Source: Ornithinibacillus scapharcae TW25
GTDB lineage: Bacteria; Bacillota; Bacilli; Bacillales; Amphibacillaceae
Direction of reading: 5' to 3'
Length of the DNA: 64,000 nucleotides
NCBI RefSeq assembly: GCF_000190475.1
Contig: NZ_AEWH01000019.1
Coordinates: forward strand, 1 to 64,000
Position 1 is the first letter of the stretch. Every line of letters starts with the position of its first letter. The notes below the pieces were generated by a model, which ran no database searches, was not told the DNA's origin, and saw only the letters and a list, made by a program, of their open reading frames with translations. Made by a program: the position numbers and the translations under genes. This document shows positions 8,251-16,300 of the stretch, piece by piece.

Positions 8251-8389
8251 GTTCACTCTTCTCCGCTAACACTTCACGCAGCTTCTTAATTTCTTCTGTT
8301 TGATTTAAGATGTTATTATTCATTTTTCGGATTGCATCATAGATAGCAAAAAGCCCGAAAAAAATCGCGATTGCAAATATTTCTGTCAT
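8243..8389 (-). CDS. 48-aa single-pass membrane peptide
   Basis: ATG 8389 stands four bases behind GGGGGAAG and reads 48 codons to TAA at 8243, overlapping the APH-like start by eight bases. Residues 3-20 form one hydrophobic helix (EIFAIAIFFGLFAIYDAI). A charged helical tail rich in K and E follows, with heptad-like spacing. The layout matches many small Bacillus membrane peptides of unknown role. It sits 17 bp behind the metallophosphoesterase stop, giving the order phosphoesterase, peptide, APH-like, ANT-like on one probable transcript. Confidence 0.65.
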   Translation of the reverse strand: MTEIFAIAIFFGLFAIYDAIRKMNNNILNQTEEIKKLREVLAEKSEHE

Positions 8390-8406
8390 ATTTCTTCCCC
8401 CATTGT

Positions 8407-9210
8407 TTACTTCACTTTAAAAATTGCTATTTCTGGATTACTATTCACCCGTAAAGGAATTCTAACGGTTCCAATGCCTGTTGTGATATAAAAGTATTGT
8501 TTGTCTTTTAACTTTTTGAGTCCCACATGGAAATGCTTGTAGGGACCTATCATTTTATTAAATAATTGAATTTGTCCCCCGTGTGTATGCCCTGCCAGCA
8601 ACAAATTAAAATCTAAACCATTCTCCGTGACGTAGGAGATGATACTTGGCGAATGGGCTAAATAACACGTGAAATCGGAATCCCCATTCTCTTCACTGAG
8701 ATTTTGTTCATTTCCATAGAAAGAGTTATCAAATCCATAAACATACAGCGAGACACCATTTATGGTAACCTTTTGCCCCTCGTTTTCCAGTATTGTCATA
8801 TGCTTGCTCAACTGGTTAGTCCTTTTCTGAAATTCATCAGCCGTGTAAAGATGTTTCTTGAAATTCCGCCTATATTCCCTTTCATAATTGCCATGCACAA
8901 AATACGTCGGAATACCTCTTTCTTGAATAACCATTAATTCTTGAATAATTGAATTTACTTGTCTCGGAGTCGTGGTCAAATCACCAGTTATAAATATCAC
9001 ATCAGGATTCACCTCAATAATTAGCGAGGATAATTTTCCATTTAAAAATCTCGTTCTACCATGAATATCAGATAGATGCATAATCGTAATTTCACTCGGA
9101 AGGTTACATATTAATGAATATACTGATTTTCTAATAAAATTCGTATTTAACATAAGGATAAAAAGAACCGTCAATATGCAAACAAGTATGTATAACATCG
9201 AAGCATCCAT
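8407..9210 (-). CDS. Membrane-anchored metallophosphoesterase (YkuE/YaeI-like)
   Basis: 267 aa. One N-terminal membrane helix (residues 5-22) is followed by a calcineurin-type phosphoesterase domain. The five motifs are present in order: MHLSDIHGR (D48/H50), ITGDLTT, HGNYE, AHSP and LLAGHTHGGQ. These residues build the di-metal site. Relatives such as YkuE and the UDP-diacylglucosamine hydrolase group act on lipid or nucleotide phosphoesters at the membrane face. The exact substrate is open. The ribosome site before ATG 9210 is weak, and an internal ATG at 9198 is also possible. Confidence 0.85.
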   Translation of the reverse strand: MDASMLYILVCILTVLFILMLNTNFIRKSVYSLICNLPSEITIMHLSDIHGRTRFLNGKLSSLIIEVNPDVIFITGDLTTTPRQVNSIIQELMVIQERGIPTYFVHGNYEREYRRNFKKHLYTADEFQKRTNQLSKHMTILENEGQKVTINGVSLYVYGFDNSFYGNEQNLSEENGDSDFTCYLAHSPSIISYVTENGLDFNLLLAGHTHGGQIQLFNKMIGPYKHFHVGLKKLKDKQYFYITTGIGTVRIPLRVNSNPEIAIFKVK

Positions 9211-9289
9211 CCAATTAATAAATTTAATCTAAAACAAATTCTACCATATTATCCTACAGAGTTATCACAAATATCTGAATAGCCTTCAA

Positions 9290-9370
9290 AAATATGGAGA
9301 TTAACGAAGGAAGTATATCTCCTTATATCGAAAAAAGGAACTAATAATGGAGGGAGACTATTCCTTATAA
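9290..9370. repeat. Degenerate 21-nt periodic tract
   Basis: GGAAGTATATCTCCTTATA (ending CCTTATA at 9321-9327) and GGAGACTATTCCTTATA (CCTTATA at 9363-9369) are 42 nt apart. A weaker unit, AGGAACTAATAAT, lies between them. The units resemble those of the 6.5-kb array (GGA-x-CTAT/GTAT-CC). The tract reaches across the stop of the broken gene that starts at 9871. Confidence 0.5.
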
Positions 9371-9871
9371 AAATACATTTGTTTAGCAATATAACCCTTT
9401 CCCTCTATTTTTGTTTTAATTTGATGTTTAGTATTGTCATCTACGTCCTGATTAGTCCAAATACCGATTTCAAGCTCTTTATTAGTGTCGCTGATTAATT
9501 CTACATTAAATTTTATATAACCGGGTAACCCTTCGTTTAATATGCTTTCAACATCATTCTTTGCCTCGTCAACCGTAATTTCAAATTGATATCCATCATT
9601 TATTTCCTTATTTATATTGTCTTCCCCAACATAGAAGTTTAAATCAGGTTTACCCTTTTCATATGCATTCGCATGATAGGCGTTATGGAAACATATCGTA
9701 GGATATTTCGGAGATAATAAAATCCTTTTGGTATGTATCTTCTAAGTAAGTTTCAAAGAGTCTCTTATGTTTGCTCATATTCCAAGGTGTTCCATAATGA
9801 AAATAAAATATAGCGCAGCACATTATTACCAGAAATATAATTAAAAATATAATTCTTTTAATGGCTGACAT
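9358..9871 (-). pseudogene. Frameshifted membrane-anchored protein gene
   Basis: From ATG 9871 the frame encodes a membrane helix (residues 5-25) and a helical segment, then stops at 9683 with ...SYDMFP. Removing one T from the TTT at about 9689-9692 restores the frame. It then continues without interruption for over 100 codons (FHNAYHANAYEKGKPDLNFY onward) to TAG at 9358. The repaired product would have 170 aa, an exported or membrane-anchored protein of the layout seen in the 14.2-kb and 34.3-kb genes. Either a true decaying gene or a sequencing error in a T-run. Confidence 0.75.
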
Positions 9872-9962
9872 ATTAATTCTCCCCCCTTGTATTAATTCAA
9901 CTATACTCCCAATTATTAGTAAAATAAATAAATTCCCGTAATTTCATCTAACCTATGGAATT

Positions 9963-10031
9963 ATAAAAAAAGCCTTAGTTGAACTGCTCCTCTCCCATAA
10001 GTCATTTTCAGGGGAACGGCACAACTAAGGC
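9963..10031 (-). terminator. Terminator of the Cof-type phosphatase gene
   Basis: GCCTTAGTTG (9972-9981) and CAACTAAGGC (10022-10031) form a perfect 10-bp stem with an inner TCCC/GGGGA pairing. On the minus strand the stem is followed by seven T. It lies 25 bp after the stop codon at 10056. Confidence 0.85.
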
Positions 10032-10055
10032 AAATTATTCCTTTATAATTACCAT

Positions 10056-10856
10056 TTATTTCTGTAAGGATAATACATCCCTTATCGTCTTCATCACCGC
10101 ATCCTCATGGTTGGAGCGAGTAATATAATTAGCTACATCCTTGACTGCATCTACAGCATTTCTCATTGCAAAACTATACTTACCACGAACCATTAGCTCA
10201 ATATCATTATACCCATCACCGAAAACCATCGTTTCTTCAGGTGTCACATTTAACATACGCTGTAACGCTTCAACTGTTGTTCCCTTGTGGACATTAGCAT
10301 TGGCGATATCAATCCATGCAGCTTCAGAAGCAACAATATACGCTGACTCAAAGAATGGTGACAATTTTTCCCTAGTTTCCATACAACGTAAATGCGGATC
10401 ATGAATAGTAATCTTTACAAAGTCATCGGTTATCTCATGAAAATGAGATACTTTTTTGATTTGTGCATAAGAACCTCTCACAATTGCCTCTTCTTCACTG
10501 GATAGGGTGTCCTTAATGACAGCACCTTCACGCGTACAAGCAATTACCGTATGTTCTAGGCTGATTTCTTCAAGCAATTGAATGATTTCTAAGCCTAATT
10601 TATTACTTAGCAATGATTCATAAACGAATTCACCATGATGCTTAATTCTCGTTGCACTATCACCTAAAATCCAAAAATCAGCAGCATCATCTCCAAATAG
10701 TTCTTCTACTCGTTCACACTGCTTACCAGTTACAGGTGCAAAAACAACATTTTTATCTTGCATCAACTGTTTGACTTCCTGAAACAATTCTCTATTATAG
10801 TCACCATGGTTATTTAAAAATGTTCCATCCATATCAGATAATACTAGTTTTATCAT
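10056..10856 (-). CDS. Cof-type HAD-IIB sugar/phosphometabolite phosphatase
   Basis: 266 aa from ATG 10856, seven bases behind GGAGG; a longer reading from 10880 is less likely. Motif I is DMDGTFLN (residues 8-15) with the two catalytic aspartates. The C2B cap lies between, and motif IV is VFGDGYNDIELM near residue 215. This is the layout of bacterial Cof/YkrA-type phosphatases that remove phosphate from sugar phosphates, FMN or PLP. It is transcribed divergently from an RpiR-type regulator whose SIS domain binds sugar phosphates. A shared ligand or common control is therefore plausible. Confidence 0.87.
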   Translation of the reverse strand: MIKLVLSDMDGTFLNNHGDYNRELFQEVKQLMQDKNVVFAPVTGKQCERVEELFGDDAADFWILGDSATRIKHHGEFVYESLLSNKLGLEIIQLLEEISLEHTVIACTREGAVIKDTLSSEEEAIVRGSYAQIKKVSHFHEITDDFVKITIHDPHLRCMETREKLSPFFESAYIVASEAAWIDIANANVHKGTTVEALQRMLNVTPEETMVFGDGYNDIELMVRGKYSFAMRNAVDAVKDVANYITRSNHEDAVMKTIRDVLSLQK

Positions 10857-10964
10857 TAGAATTCCTCCAATGTTCATCATTTCATTACGCTATATTAATA
10901 GTCTACCGTTTTGCAGGAAGTTAGAAAATAACTTCTAAAAAACTAGTTTTCCGATACAAGTTTA

Positions 10965-11018
10965 GTCACCTGTGACAAGAATGTAACAAGATGTAACTTA
11001 TAAGTTTTTATGTTACAT
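10965..11018. promoter_or_regulatory. Candidate operators between the HAD and RpiR genes
   Basis: GTCACCTGTGAC (10965-10976) is a near-palindrome. ATGTAAC occurs at 10981 and 10991, and its inverse GTTACAT at 11012-11018, giving a 7-bp inverted repeat with a 14-nt spacer. They lie in the 198-bp divergent region just upstream of the RpiR start, where an autoregulator would bind. Confidence 0.45.
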
Positions 11019-11054
11019 TAAAAATAGTACACGAAACAAAAGGAGAAGATTCCG

Positions 11055-11783
11055 ATGTTGTTTTCAAATGAAGTGATTCGATTTTTCAATGAATTAGAAA
11101 TCTCCATTTACAATTACGTCGTAAAAAATGCCGATAAGGTCATCTATATGCGAATACGAGAATTAGCAGATGAAACCCATGTTTCCACAGCGACTATTTT
11201 ACGTTTTTGCAAGAAGCTCCATTGTGAAGGTTTTTCTGAGTTTAAGGTTAAGTTAAAGATGCACATAAACGAGAACAATCAGAAACCTGTTATAAACAGT
11301 ACACAATATGCTCTCGCTGACTTTTTTGAACGAACACTTCGAGGTGATTTGGATGAAAAAATCAAAGAAGCAGCTCTCCAGGTTTCCAATGCAGATAATG
11401 TTATTTTTTTCGGTATCGGTAGTTCTGGTATTTTAGCCGAATACGGGGCACGATATTTTTCAAGTCTTGGGAAATTCTCGATGTACATTAAAGATCCCTT
11501 ATTCCCGATTCAATCCAAACTCATGGTAAATAGCGTAACCATCGCACTATCCGTAACTGGAGAAAATTCATTTACTGTAACACATTTAAACCAATTAAAA
11601 CAAAAAGGAAGCAAGATTATCAGCATTACCAATAATAAGTTATCAACTATTGCAAGAATTTCCGATATTAATATACCTTATTTTGTGACAGAGGAGTTCA
11701 GCGAGGAAGCGAATATTACGACTCAAGTACCAGTTGTTTATATACTAGAGTCAATGGGAAGAGAAATACATAAACTGGGGTAA
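11055..11783 (+). CDS. MurR/RpiR family transcriptional regulator
   Basis: 242 aa; ATG 11055 is preceded by AAAGGAGA. Residues 1-77 form the HTH_6 (RpiR) DNA-binding domain with the helix pair IRELADETHVSTATILRFCKKL. Residues about 100-230 form a SIS sugar-phosphate-binding domain (VIFFGIGSSGILAEYGARYF, then IALSVTGENSFTV). Such proteins sense sugar phosphates and control their catabolism. The divergent gene encodes a HAD phosphatase and the intergenic region contains inverted repeats, which suggests it controls that gene and itself. No sugar transporter or isomerase lies nearby. Confidence 0.9.
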   Translation: MLFSNEVIRFFNELEISIYNYVVKNADKVIYMRIRELADETHVSTATILRFCKKLHCEGFSEFKVKLKMHINENNQKPVINSTQYALADFFERTLRGDLDEKIKEAALQVSNADNVIFFGIGSSGILAEYGARYFSSLGKFSMYIKDPLFPIQSKLMVNSVTIALSVTGENSFTVTHLNQLKQKGSKIISITNNKLSTIARISDINIPYFVTEEFSEEANITTQVPVVYILESMGREIHKLG

Positions 11784-11815
11784 ATATCCCCCAGTTTACT
11801 AGTTTTTCTTCCGTA
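11773..11815. terminator. Terminator at the 3' end of the RpiR gene
   Basis: AAACTGGGG and CCCCAGTTT pair across a TAAATAT loop that contains the RpiR stop codon, followed by a T-run on the plus strand near 11804. The convergent membrane gene ends at 11799, so it may serve both. Confidence 0.75.
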
Positions 11816-12056
11816 TCACGAAAATCGTTAATATAATATTGAACAGTACAAAATAAATCCAAGATCCAACGTAAATAATATAAGCAAAAGTAGCGCCACC
11901 CGCCAATGAAAGTAGAATGGTCATGAAATACATAAATCCGACACCAAATATTATCGCGATAATATTTAGAACGATAATAATGCTTTTCCAAAGCTTTCTT
12001 TTCACAAGGTCTTTCTTCACTAGAAAAATAATATTGGCGATATATAAAGCTAACAT
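11799..12056 (-). CDS. Small polytopic membrane protein
   Basis: At least 85 aa, hydrophobic, with about three membrane helices around IIIVLNIIAIIFGVGFMYFMTIL, FAYIIYVGSWIYFVLF and the N-terminal LALYIANIIFL. ATG 12056 lacks any ribosome site. The same frame stays open upstream and codes IIIAFLQAFIL, hydrophobic and continuous with the first helix. It follows directly on GAGGAGAGG at 12090-12098. Translation may therefore begin at an ATT or ATC codon at 12083-12089. I recognise no family. It is convergent with the RpiR gene and divergent from the next small membrane gene. Confidence 0.6.
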   Translation of the reverse strand: MLALYIANIIFLVKKDLVKRKLWKSIIIVLNIIAIIFGVGFMYFMTILLSLAGGATFAYIIYVGSWIYFVLFNIILTIFVIRKKN

Positions 12057-12128
12057 TAGTATAAACGCCTGTAAAAATGCGATAATAATCCTCTCCTCTC
12101 ATACTTTTTAATCTCTGGAGGTATTCCT

Positions 12129-12380
12129 ATGAAGAAATCTAGTATTATTTTTATTCTATTATCTATTCTCTCTTTAGCAGTTGCTGCATATAACTTTGTT
12201 GTTAGAACCGGCTATTGGGGCACTCCAATATTGTTATCAATAATCTTCTATGTGATTGCAATTTTGTTCAATTTCAAATACCATAAGATTTTTCTGTTTA
12301 TGGGAGTTATTTATTTACTCATAGGGTTATTTCTTCTCTTATTTTTCTTGATAGCTATCGGAAATGTGTTAGGACCTTAA
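12129..12380 (+). CDS. Small membrane protein, three helices
   Basis: 83 aa; ATG 12129 lies seven bases behind GGAGG. Three hydrophobic helices at about residues 5-24, 32-48 and 55-78, with short polar loops and almost no charged residues. No family is recognised. It is divergent from the 11.8-kb membrane gene, and both small proteins may share a control region. It ends at a strong hairpin shared with the convergent DHHW gene. Confidence 0.65.
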   Translation: MKKSSIIFILLSILSLAVAAYNFVVRTGYWGTPILLSIIFYVIAILFNFKYHKIFLFMGVIYLLIGLFLLLFFLIAIGNVLGP

Positions 12381-12389
12381 GGAATAATG

Positions 12390-12425
12390 CCTCATGAACG
12401 GGATTGCCCATTCATGAGGTTGAAT
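12390..12425. terminator. Bidirectional terminator hairpin
   Basis: CCTCATGAACGGG and CCCATTCATGAGG form a stem of about 12 pairs with a 4-nt loop, between the stop codons of two convergent genes (12380 and 12425). Confidence 0.8.
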
Positions 12426-13642
12426 TATTTCGGGGCCTCACCAAAGTCATATAAATAATCCAGTGTCCGTCCATCACTATACAGAAAAGCAACGATATCA
12501 AAATCATGCTGTTCAATAAACTCATAAAGATTTCGATCCTTATTATGGCGTACATCGTAATAGGTTGTTTGATAGAAATTATCAGCAACTAACGGCAAGA
12601 GTGGGTTGGCATAGGAATCTTTCAGGAATAATACCTTTGTCCCTGCCTTTTCTTTCGCTGGGTTTATAATATGAATCTCATTAAAATCAGAGACATACAC
12701 ATCTGAATAGGTTACAGTTTCCTTGTCAGTCTCCACCGCATTTCCATAGATATAGGAGAATTCACGTAGATTCTCTTCCCCCATTCCTTTTAGGTAAACA
12801 GTCCAGTCTGACATATTAGAGTCAGTGGGTATTGCATAACACATTTCCTCACTAGCAGAATCGATATAATTATAAAGCTGTCTATTATAACTACCGAGGA
12901 AATTCCGATCCGTTAATGGACATTCTAAATTATACGCTTCTCGCTGGAAGGGTGTGTCTGGGAACTTTTCCGATAACTGGTGAAAGCTATTCCGGATGAC
13001 CTCATAACCAGCAAGTGCACCATCCATATCCCAGTGGTGGTCAGTTCGGAAGTAGAAGTTATCATAATCGTCTTGTGTCCATTTCCCTTGCCATTCTTTC
13101 TCTATATCGACAAGCTTGAGGTGCTCATCCGGAAATAAGGAAAGCAGCAGTTGCTTATCTGCTTGTCCAACACTTTCCTCAACCCAAAATGGATACTGAA
13201 TATCTAGCATATATCTTCGATCAGGTAAAGAAAAATAAAACAGCTCCATCCCACGTTCCTTTGTAAATTCATTCAACTCATTCACTTTTTCAGCAGCATT
13301 TCGTATGGCTTTCTCATCCACTTCTGTAAAAGGCTCTGGGTAGACCCAGTCATCTACAATATAGTAACCATTAATAAAGGTTTGATTAGTTAAAATTTGA
13401 TAATCCATATATCCTTCTATCCACGTATCACGTAAAAAGAATTGATCGGTTATATAATTTTCAAATTGTGTCATATATTCGCCATTCACAATATTTCCCG
13501 GATCAAGCACAGGTCGCTGGGCTAGTGTGCGATTTTCCACTTCGGAGATCTCCTTATCGGGGTGAAGCCAAATCATCAAACCGAATCCAAAAATAAATCC
13601 GATAAAAAGCACCGTAATTATTATATTATTCAGGGTTTTCAC
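12425..13642 (-). CDS. DHHW family surface protein (AlgX/DltD-like SGNH group)
   Basis: About 405 aa. GTG 13642 lies seven bases behind AGGGGA; a TTG at 13645 is also in frame. One N-terminal membrane anchor (residues 5-27) precedes an extracellular domain. The family name motif DHHW occurs in FRTDHHWDMDGALAGYE near residue 203, and a second block with KVLFLKDSYANPLLPLV near 350 carries the SGNH-like serine (DSY). Relatives work with an MBOAT acyltransferase to O-acetylate surface polysaccharide. No MBOAT gene is adjacent here, so the partner must lie elsewhere. Confidence 0.8.
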   Translation of the reverse strand: MKTLNNIIITVLFIGFIFGFGLMIWLHPDKEISEVENRTLAQRPVLDPGNIVNGEYMTQFENYITDQFFLRDTWIEGYMDYQILTNQTFINGYYIVDDWVYPEPFTEVDEKAIRNAAEKVNELNEFTKERGMELFYFSLPDRRYMLDIQYPFWVEESVGQADKQLLLSLFPDEHLKLVDIEKEWQGKWTQDDYDNFYFRTDHHWDMDGALAGYEVIRNSFHQLSEKFPDTPFQREAYNLECPLTDRNFLGSYNRQLYNYIDSASEEMCYAIPTDSNMSDWTVYLKGMGEENLREFSYIYGNAVETDKETVTYSDVYVSDFNEIHIINPAKEKAGTKVLFLKDSYANPLLPLVADNFYQTTYYDVRHNKDRNLYEFIEQHDFDIVAFLYSDGRTLDYLYDFGEAPK

Positions 13643-13809
13643 CAAAACATCCCCTTATTCTCCCTATTTCTACAAACTAATTCTAAGGAATAATAACCAA
13701 TTTAGCAAGGACAAGAAATACAGATACCACTATGAGCAAATTCGTGGAAATCCACCGAAAATTATAATAATATGACAGATGTCGATTATAGCCGAAAAAA
13801 GGGGATAAC

Positions 13810-14178
13810 GTGATGCAACTAGATGAAATTATTCAAAAAGTAAATACCTCCTCTGAAAATCTTGAATTCGGGATTACAAGAAGGTATGTTGAGAACAATT
13901 ATGAACTACTAAGTGAAAACAAACATCTTCTAAACACTAATGCCAGAGAAATTCTGAACTTTGTTCTGGAACGGATTGAATCTGGTTTTCCACCACTTAC
14001 TCGCCCAGAAATGGCCACCATCAACTCAATCAATAATTATGCAAAACAATTTAATTTAAGAGGGGTCAAGCTTGCAATTAAGGGCAACCCTAAGCTATTT
14101 ATCCGCCCAGAAATTCAAAGTTATTTGAACCAAGATGCTAAAGCCGTTTTGGAAGGTATGGGAGTACTTGAGAAATAA
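13810..14178 (+). CDS. Hypothetical soluble protein (122 aa)
   Basis: GTG 13810 is followed by ATG 13813; AAAAAGGGGATAAC gives the ribosome site and fits the ATG slightly better. The product is soluble, all-helical by appearance, with conserved-looking segments FGITRRYVENNYELL and RGVKLAIKGNPKLFIRPEIQSYL. Bacillaceae genomes contain similar short proteins without assigned function. It is transcribed divergently from the DHHW gene. I cannot assign a role. Confidence 0.6.
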   Translation: MMQLDEIIQKVNTSSENLEFGITRRYVENNYELLSENKHLLNTNAREILNFVLERIESGFPPLTRPEMATINSINNYAKQFNLRGVKLAIKGNPKLFIRPEIQSYLNQDAKAVLEGMGVLEK

Positions 14179-14218
14179 AAAAAGGGGATGACATGTCCCC
14201 CATTCGTTTTTATATGGA

Positions 14219-14542
14219 TTACTGCACGTCATCCTTTGTCCTATGAACTACTTGATCATAGGTGTCATGATAGAACACATAGAGTTCATCTCCACTACTA
14301 AGTCTTACTCTAGCTGCATACTCAAAATCCGTATAATTCCCCATATTATCATAAAGCACATCATAAATTTCGTAATCTTCTTTTTCAAATTTTTCTTCCA
14401 TATATTCTTTCGCCTGTGCGATTACTTTTTCTTCTTCCTTCTTATCAGGCTTCATACCCATATTAAATAATATAATAACCGTGGCGACTCCTACTAGTAG
14501 TAACGCCATCATACCTAGTATAATTTTAACAATTTTTTTCAA
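14219..14542 (-). CDS. Small membrane-anchored protein with extracytoplasmic domain
   Basis: 107 aa from TTG 14542, seven bases behind GGAG; a reading from 14578 would translate the ribosome site. One membrane helix (LGMMALLLVGVATVIILFNM) is followed by a charged outer domain of about 75 residues (KVIAQAKEYMEEKFEKEDYEIYDV...). That pattern, an anchor then a helix ending in EDY.I and a short beta domain, recurs in the 9.4-kb pseudogene and the 34.3-kb gene. It resembles DUF3139-like Bacillus proteins. Function unknown. Confidence 0.65.
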   Translation of the reverse strand: MKKIVKIILGMMALLLVGVATVIILFNMGMKPDKKEEEKVIAQAKEYMEEKFEKEDYEIYDVLYDNMGNYTDFEYAARVRLSSGDELYVFYHDTYDQVVHRTKDDVQ

Positions 14543-14637
14543 GACAACTCTCCTTTCTATTGGTGAGCCTTTGTCCATAAAATAGGAGCAGCCTTTCCAT
14601 TCTACTATGAAAGACTGCCCTTATTATGATTATAATT

Positions 14638-16122
14638 TTATTTTAATCTGTAACTTTCATCCATTGCTCTTGTCATAAAGACAGCAAATTGATCACGGCT
14701 AACAGTTTTAAGCGGTTCAAACTTCAGACCTCCGGCACCACCAGTACCGTTTGTAATTCCAGCTTCATAAAGATTTGCAACAGCATCCTCATACCAACCT
14801 GAGCCTGCATCTGCACGCACATCATCAAATGGATGACTGGAAGACGCTTGAGGGAAATCATAAATCCTTTGAAGCACTACAGCCATCTCACGTCTAGTGA
14901 AGGTTGCATCTGGATTAAATTTCCCATCTGCTGCCCCTTCAAAATACCCTTCGTCAACTGCAGCTGCAATTTCTTTATAATATTTATGCCTTTTCGGAAC
15001 ATCACTAAAGTGAATATCTGGTCTATTTTCCAAGGAAAGATTATTAGCACGAACAACCATTAACACCACTTGCCATCTATTCAACTTGGAGCTAAGGCCA
15101 AAATTGCCACCTGGGACGCCATTAATGATGCCCCGATCATGTAAATAATAAATATGATCAACGGCATAATGGTTCTTCGGTAAATCTTTAAACCAAGTTT
15201 TTAAATAACTTGATGCTACATAACCTTTTGTCCCATCACTACGTTTGACAGGATACCATACGAACTGATTTTTATTACTAGGATTTTCGTCATATACAAA
15301 TGGACCTGTAATAGTAAGGATTTCACCTTTTGTTAAGGTATGGCTGTTACTAGTAGTAGTCGGTCTTTCCCTAAGACGAACTGCAGTCGTAACAGAAACT
15401 TTATCCCCATTAACAAATTCATGCTTTGTCTTCGTGAATGGTAAAACAAAATGATAATCCATCGTGTTAAAAACAATATTGGCATCACTGTTGCTGTCAT
15501 AACTGAAATCACTAACCTTAAATGGCAGCTGTTCTAATTGAATGAAGCCCAGGTCAGCAATATTTTGGATAACCTTTTCTTGATAAGCACCCACATTTCG
15601 CTTACCAGTGGACTGAACAATTGGGCTATTGACAGGCTTTGTTCCATTATAAGCCATCATCGCAAAGTACCAATGCTCTAATACATCCCTATCCTTGGAA
15701 TTAATAACTGGTAAATCAGTACGGTCAAACATCTGATCCAGTATCTCCACACCTGCACGGATATTATAAACGATATCGTCCTGCAGCTGCTGTTCATCAT
15801 AAGCAGATTGATTCGTAATCTGCATGATCCCTATTCCATTATCATCTGAAATGATAACTTCCCCGGTTTCATCATAATGTTTCCAACCAGTTTCTTCCTC
15901 CGCAATGGCCTTAACAATCTCAGGTGGAACATCATAAGCAAGAGCCATTTCCGTTAACAAACAATTAATCGTGCTATACCCTGGATTCCCATTTGATTCT
16001 GACTGAAAATCACATGTTGTAGCCACTTGTTCTTCCACATCTGCATATGTTACATGGTTTGGCAACAGCATTATAACTAACGTTGCCGCCATAGCAGCCA
16101 AACTAAACTTCAAATGTCTCAT
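14638..16122 (-). CDS. Exported lytic transglycosylase with SH3 and three SLH domains
   Basis: 494 aa from ATG 16122 behind GGGGAGGAG. A signal peptide occupies residues 1-28 (cleavage after VTYA). Residues about 50-170 form a lysozyme-like SLT domain; the likely catalytic glutamate lies in KAIAEEETGWKHYD, followed by GIGIMQITNQS and MAYNG, both typical. A bacterial SH3-like region follows (about 240-305). Three SLH modules end the protein, with the characteristic TRREMA and SRDQFA signatures. SLH domains hold it to pyruvylated wall polymer. It should cut glycan strands during wall turnover. Preceded on the minus strand by the CGCG-rich island. Confidence 0.88.
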   Translation of the reverse strand: MRHLKFSLAAMAATLVIMLLPNHVTYADVEEQVATTCDFQSESNGNPGYSTINCLLTEMALAYDVPPEIVKAIAEEETGWKHYDETGEVIISDDNGIGIMQITNQSAYDEQQLQDDIVYNIRAGVEILDQMFDRTDLPVINSKDRDVLEHWYFAMMAYNGTKPVNSPIVQSTGKRNVGAYQEKVIQNIADLGFIQLEQLPFKVSDFSYDSNSDANIVFNTMDYHFVLPFTKTKHEFVNGDKVSVTTAVRLRERPTTTSNSHTLTKGEILTITGPFVYDENPSNKNQFVWYPVKRSDGTKGYVASSYLKTWFKDLPKNHYAVDHIYYLHDRGIINGVPGGNFGLSSKLNRWQVVLMVVRANNLSLENRPDIHFSDVPKRHKYYKEIAAAVDEGYFEGAADGKFNPDATFTRREMAVVLQRIYDFPQASSSHPFDDVRADAGSGWYEDAVANLYEAGITNGTGGAGGLKFEPLKTVSRDQFAVFMTRAMDESYRLK

Positions 16123-16225
16123 ATTTCTCCTCCCCAAAAATATCAATCTTTCTCCATGATAACATGAATAGAATAAATGATTAATAGATTGTTAGAAAAA
16201 TGATTGAAAGTTTTGGCGAATTAGG

Positions 16226-16300
16226 GGCTGGTTGCGCCGGAGTGGGGCTGGTTGCGCCGGGAGTGGAGGCTGGTTGCGCCGGAGTGGAGGCTGGTTGCGC
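16226..16300. repeat. Four tandem copies of a 20-22-nt GC-rich unit
   Basis: GGCTGGTTGCGCCGGAGTGG-like units start at 16226, 16246, 16268 and 16289. They lead straight into the larger CGCG repeat island with the same spacing. Confidence 0.85.

Noticed and set aside
11716-12102. 128-codon minus-strand frame over the end of the RpiR gene
   Set aside because: It is out of frame with the membrane protein and overlaps an established gene end. Its composition (Y, R, C rich) is not protein-like.
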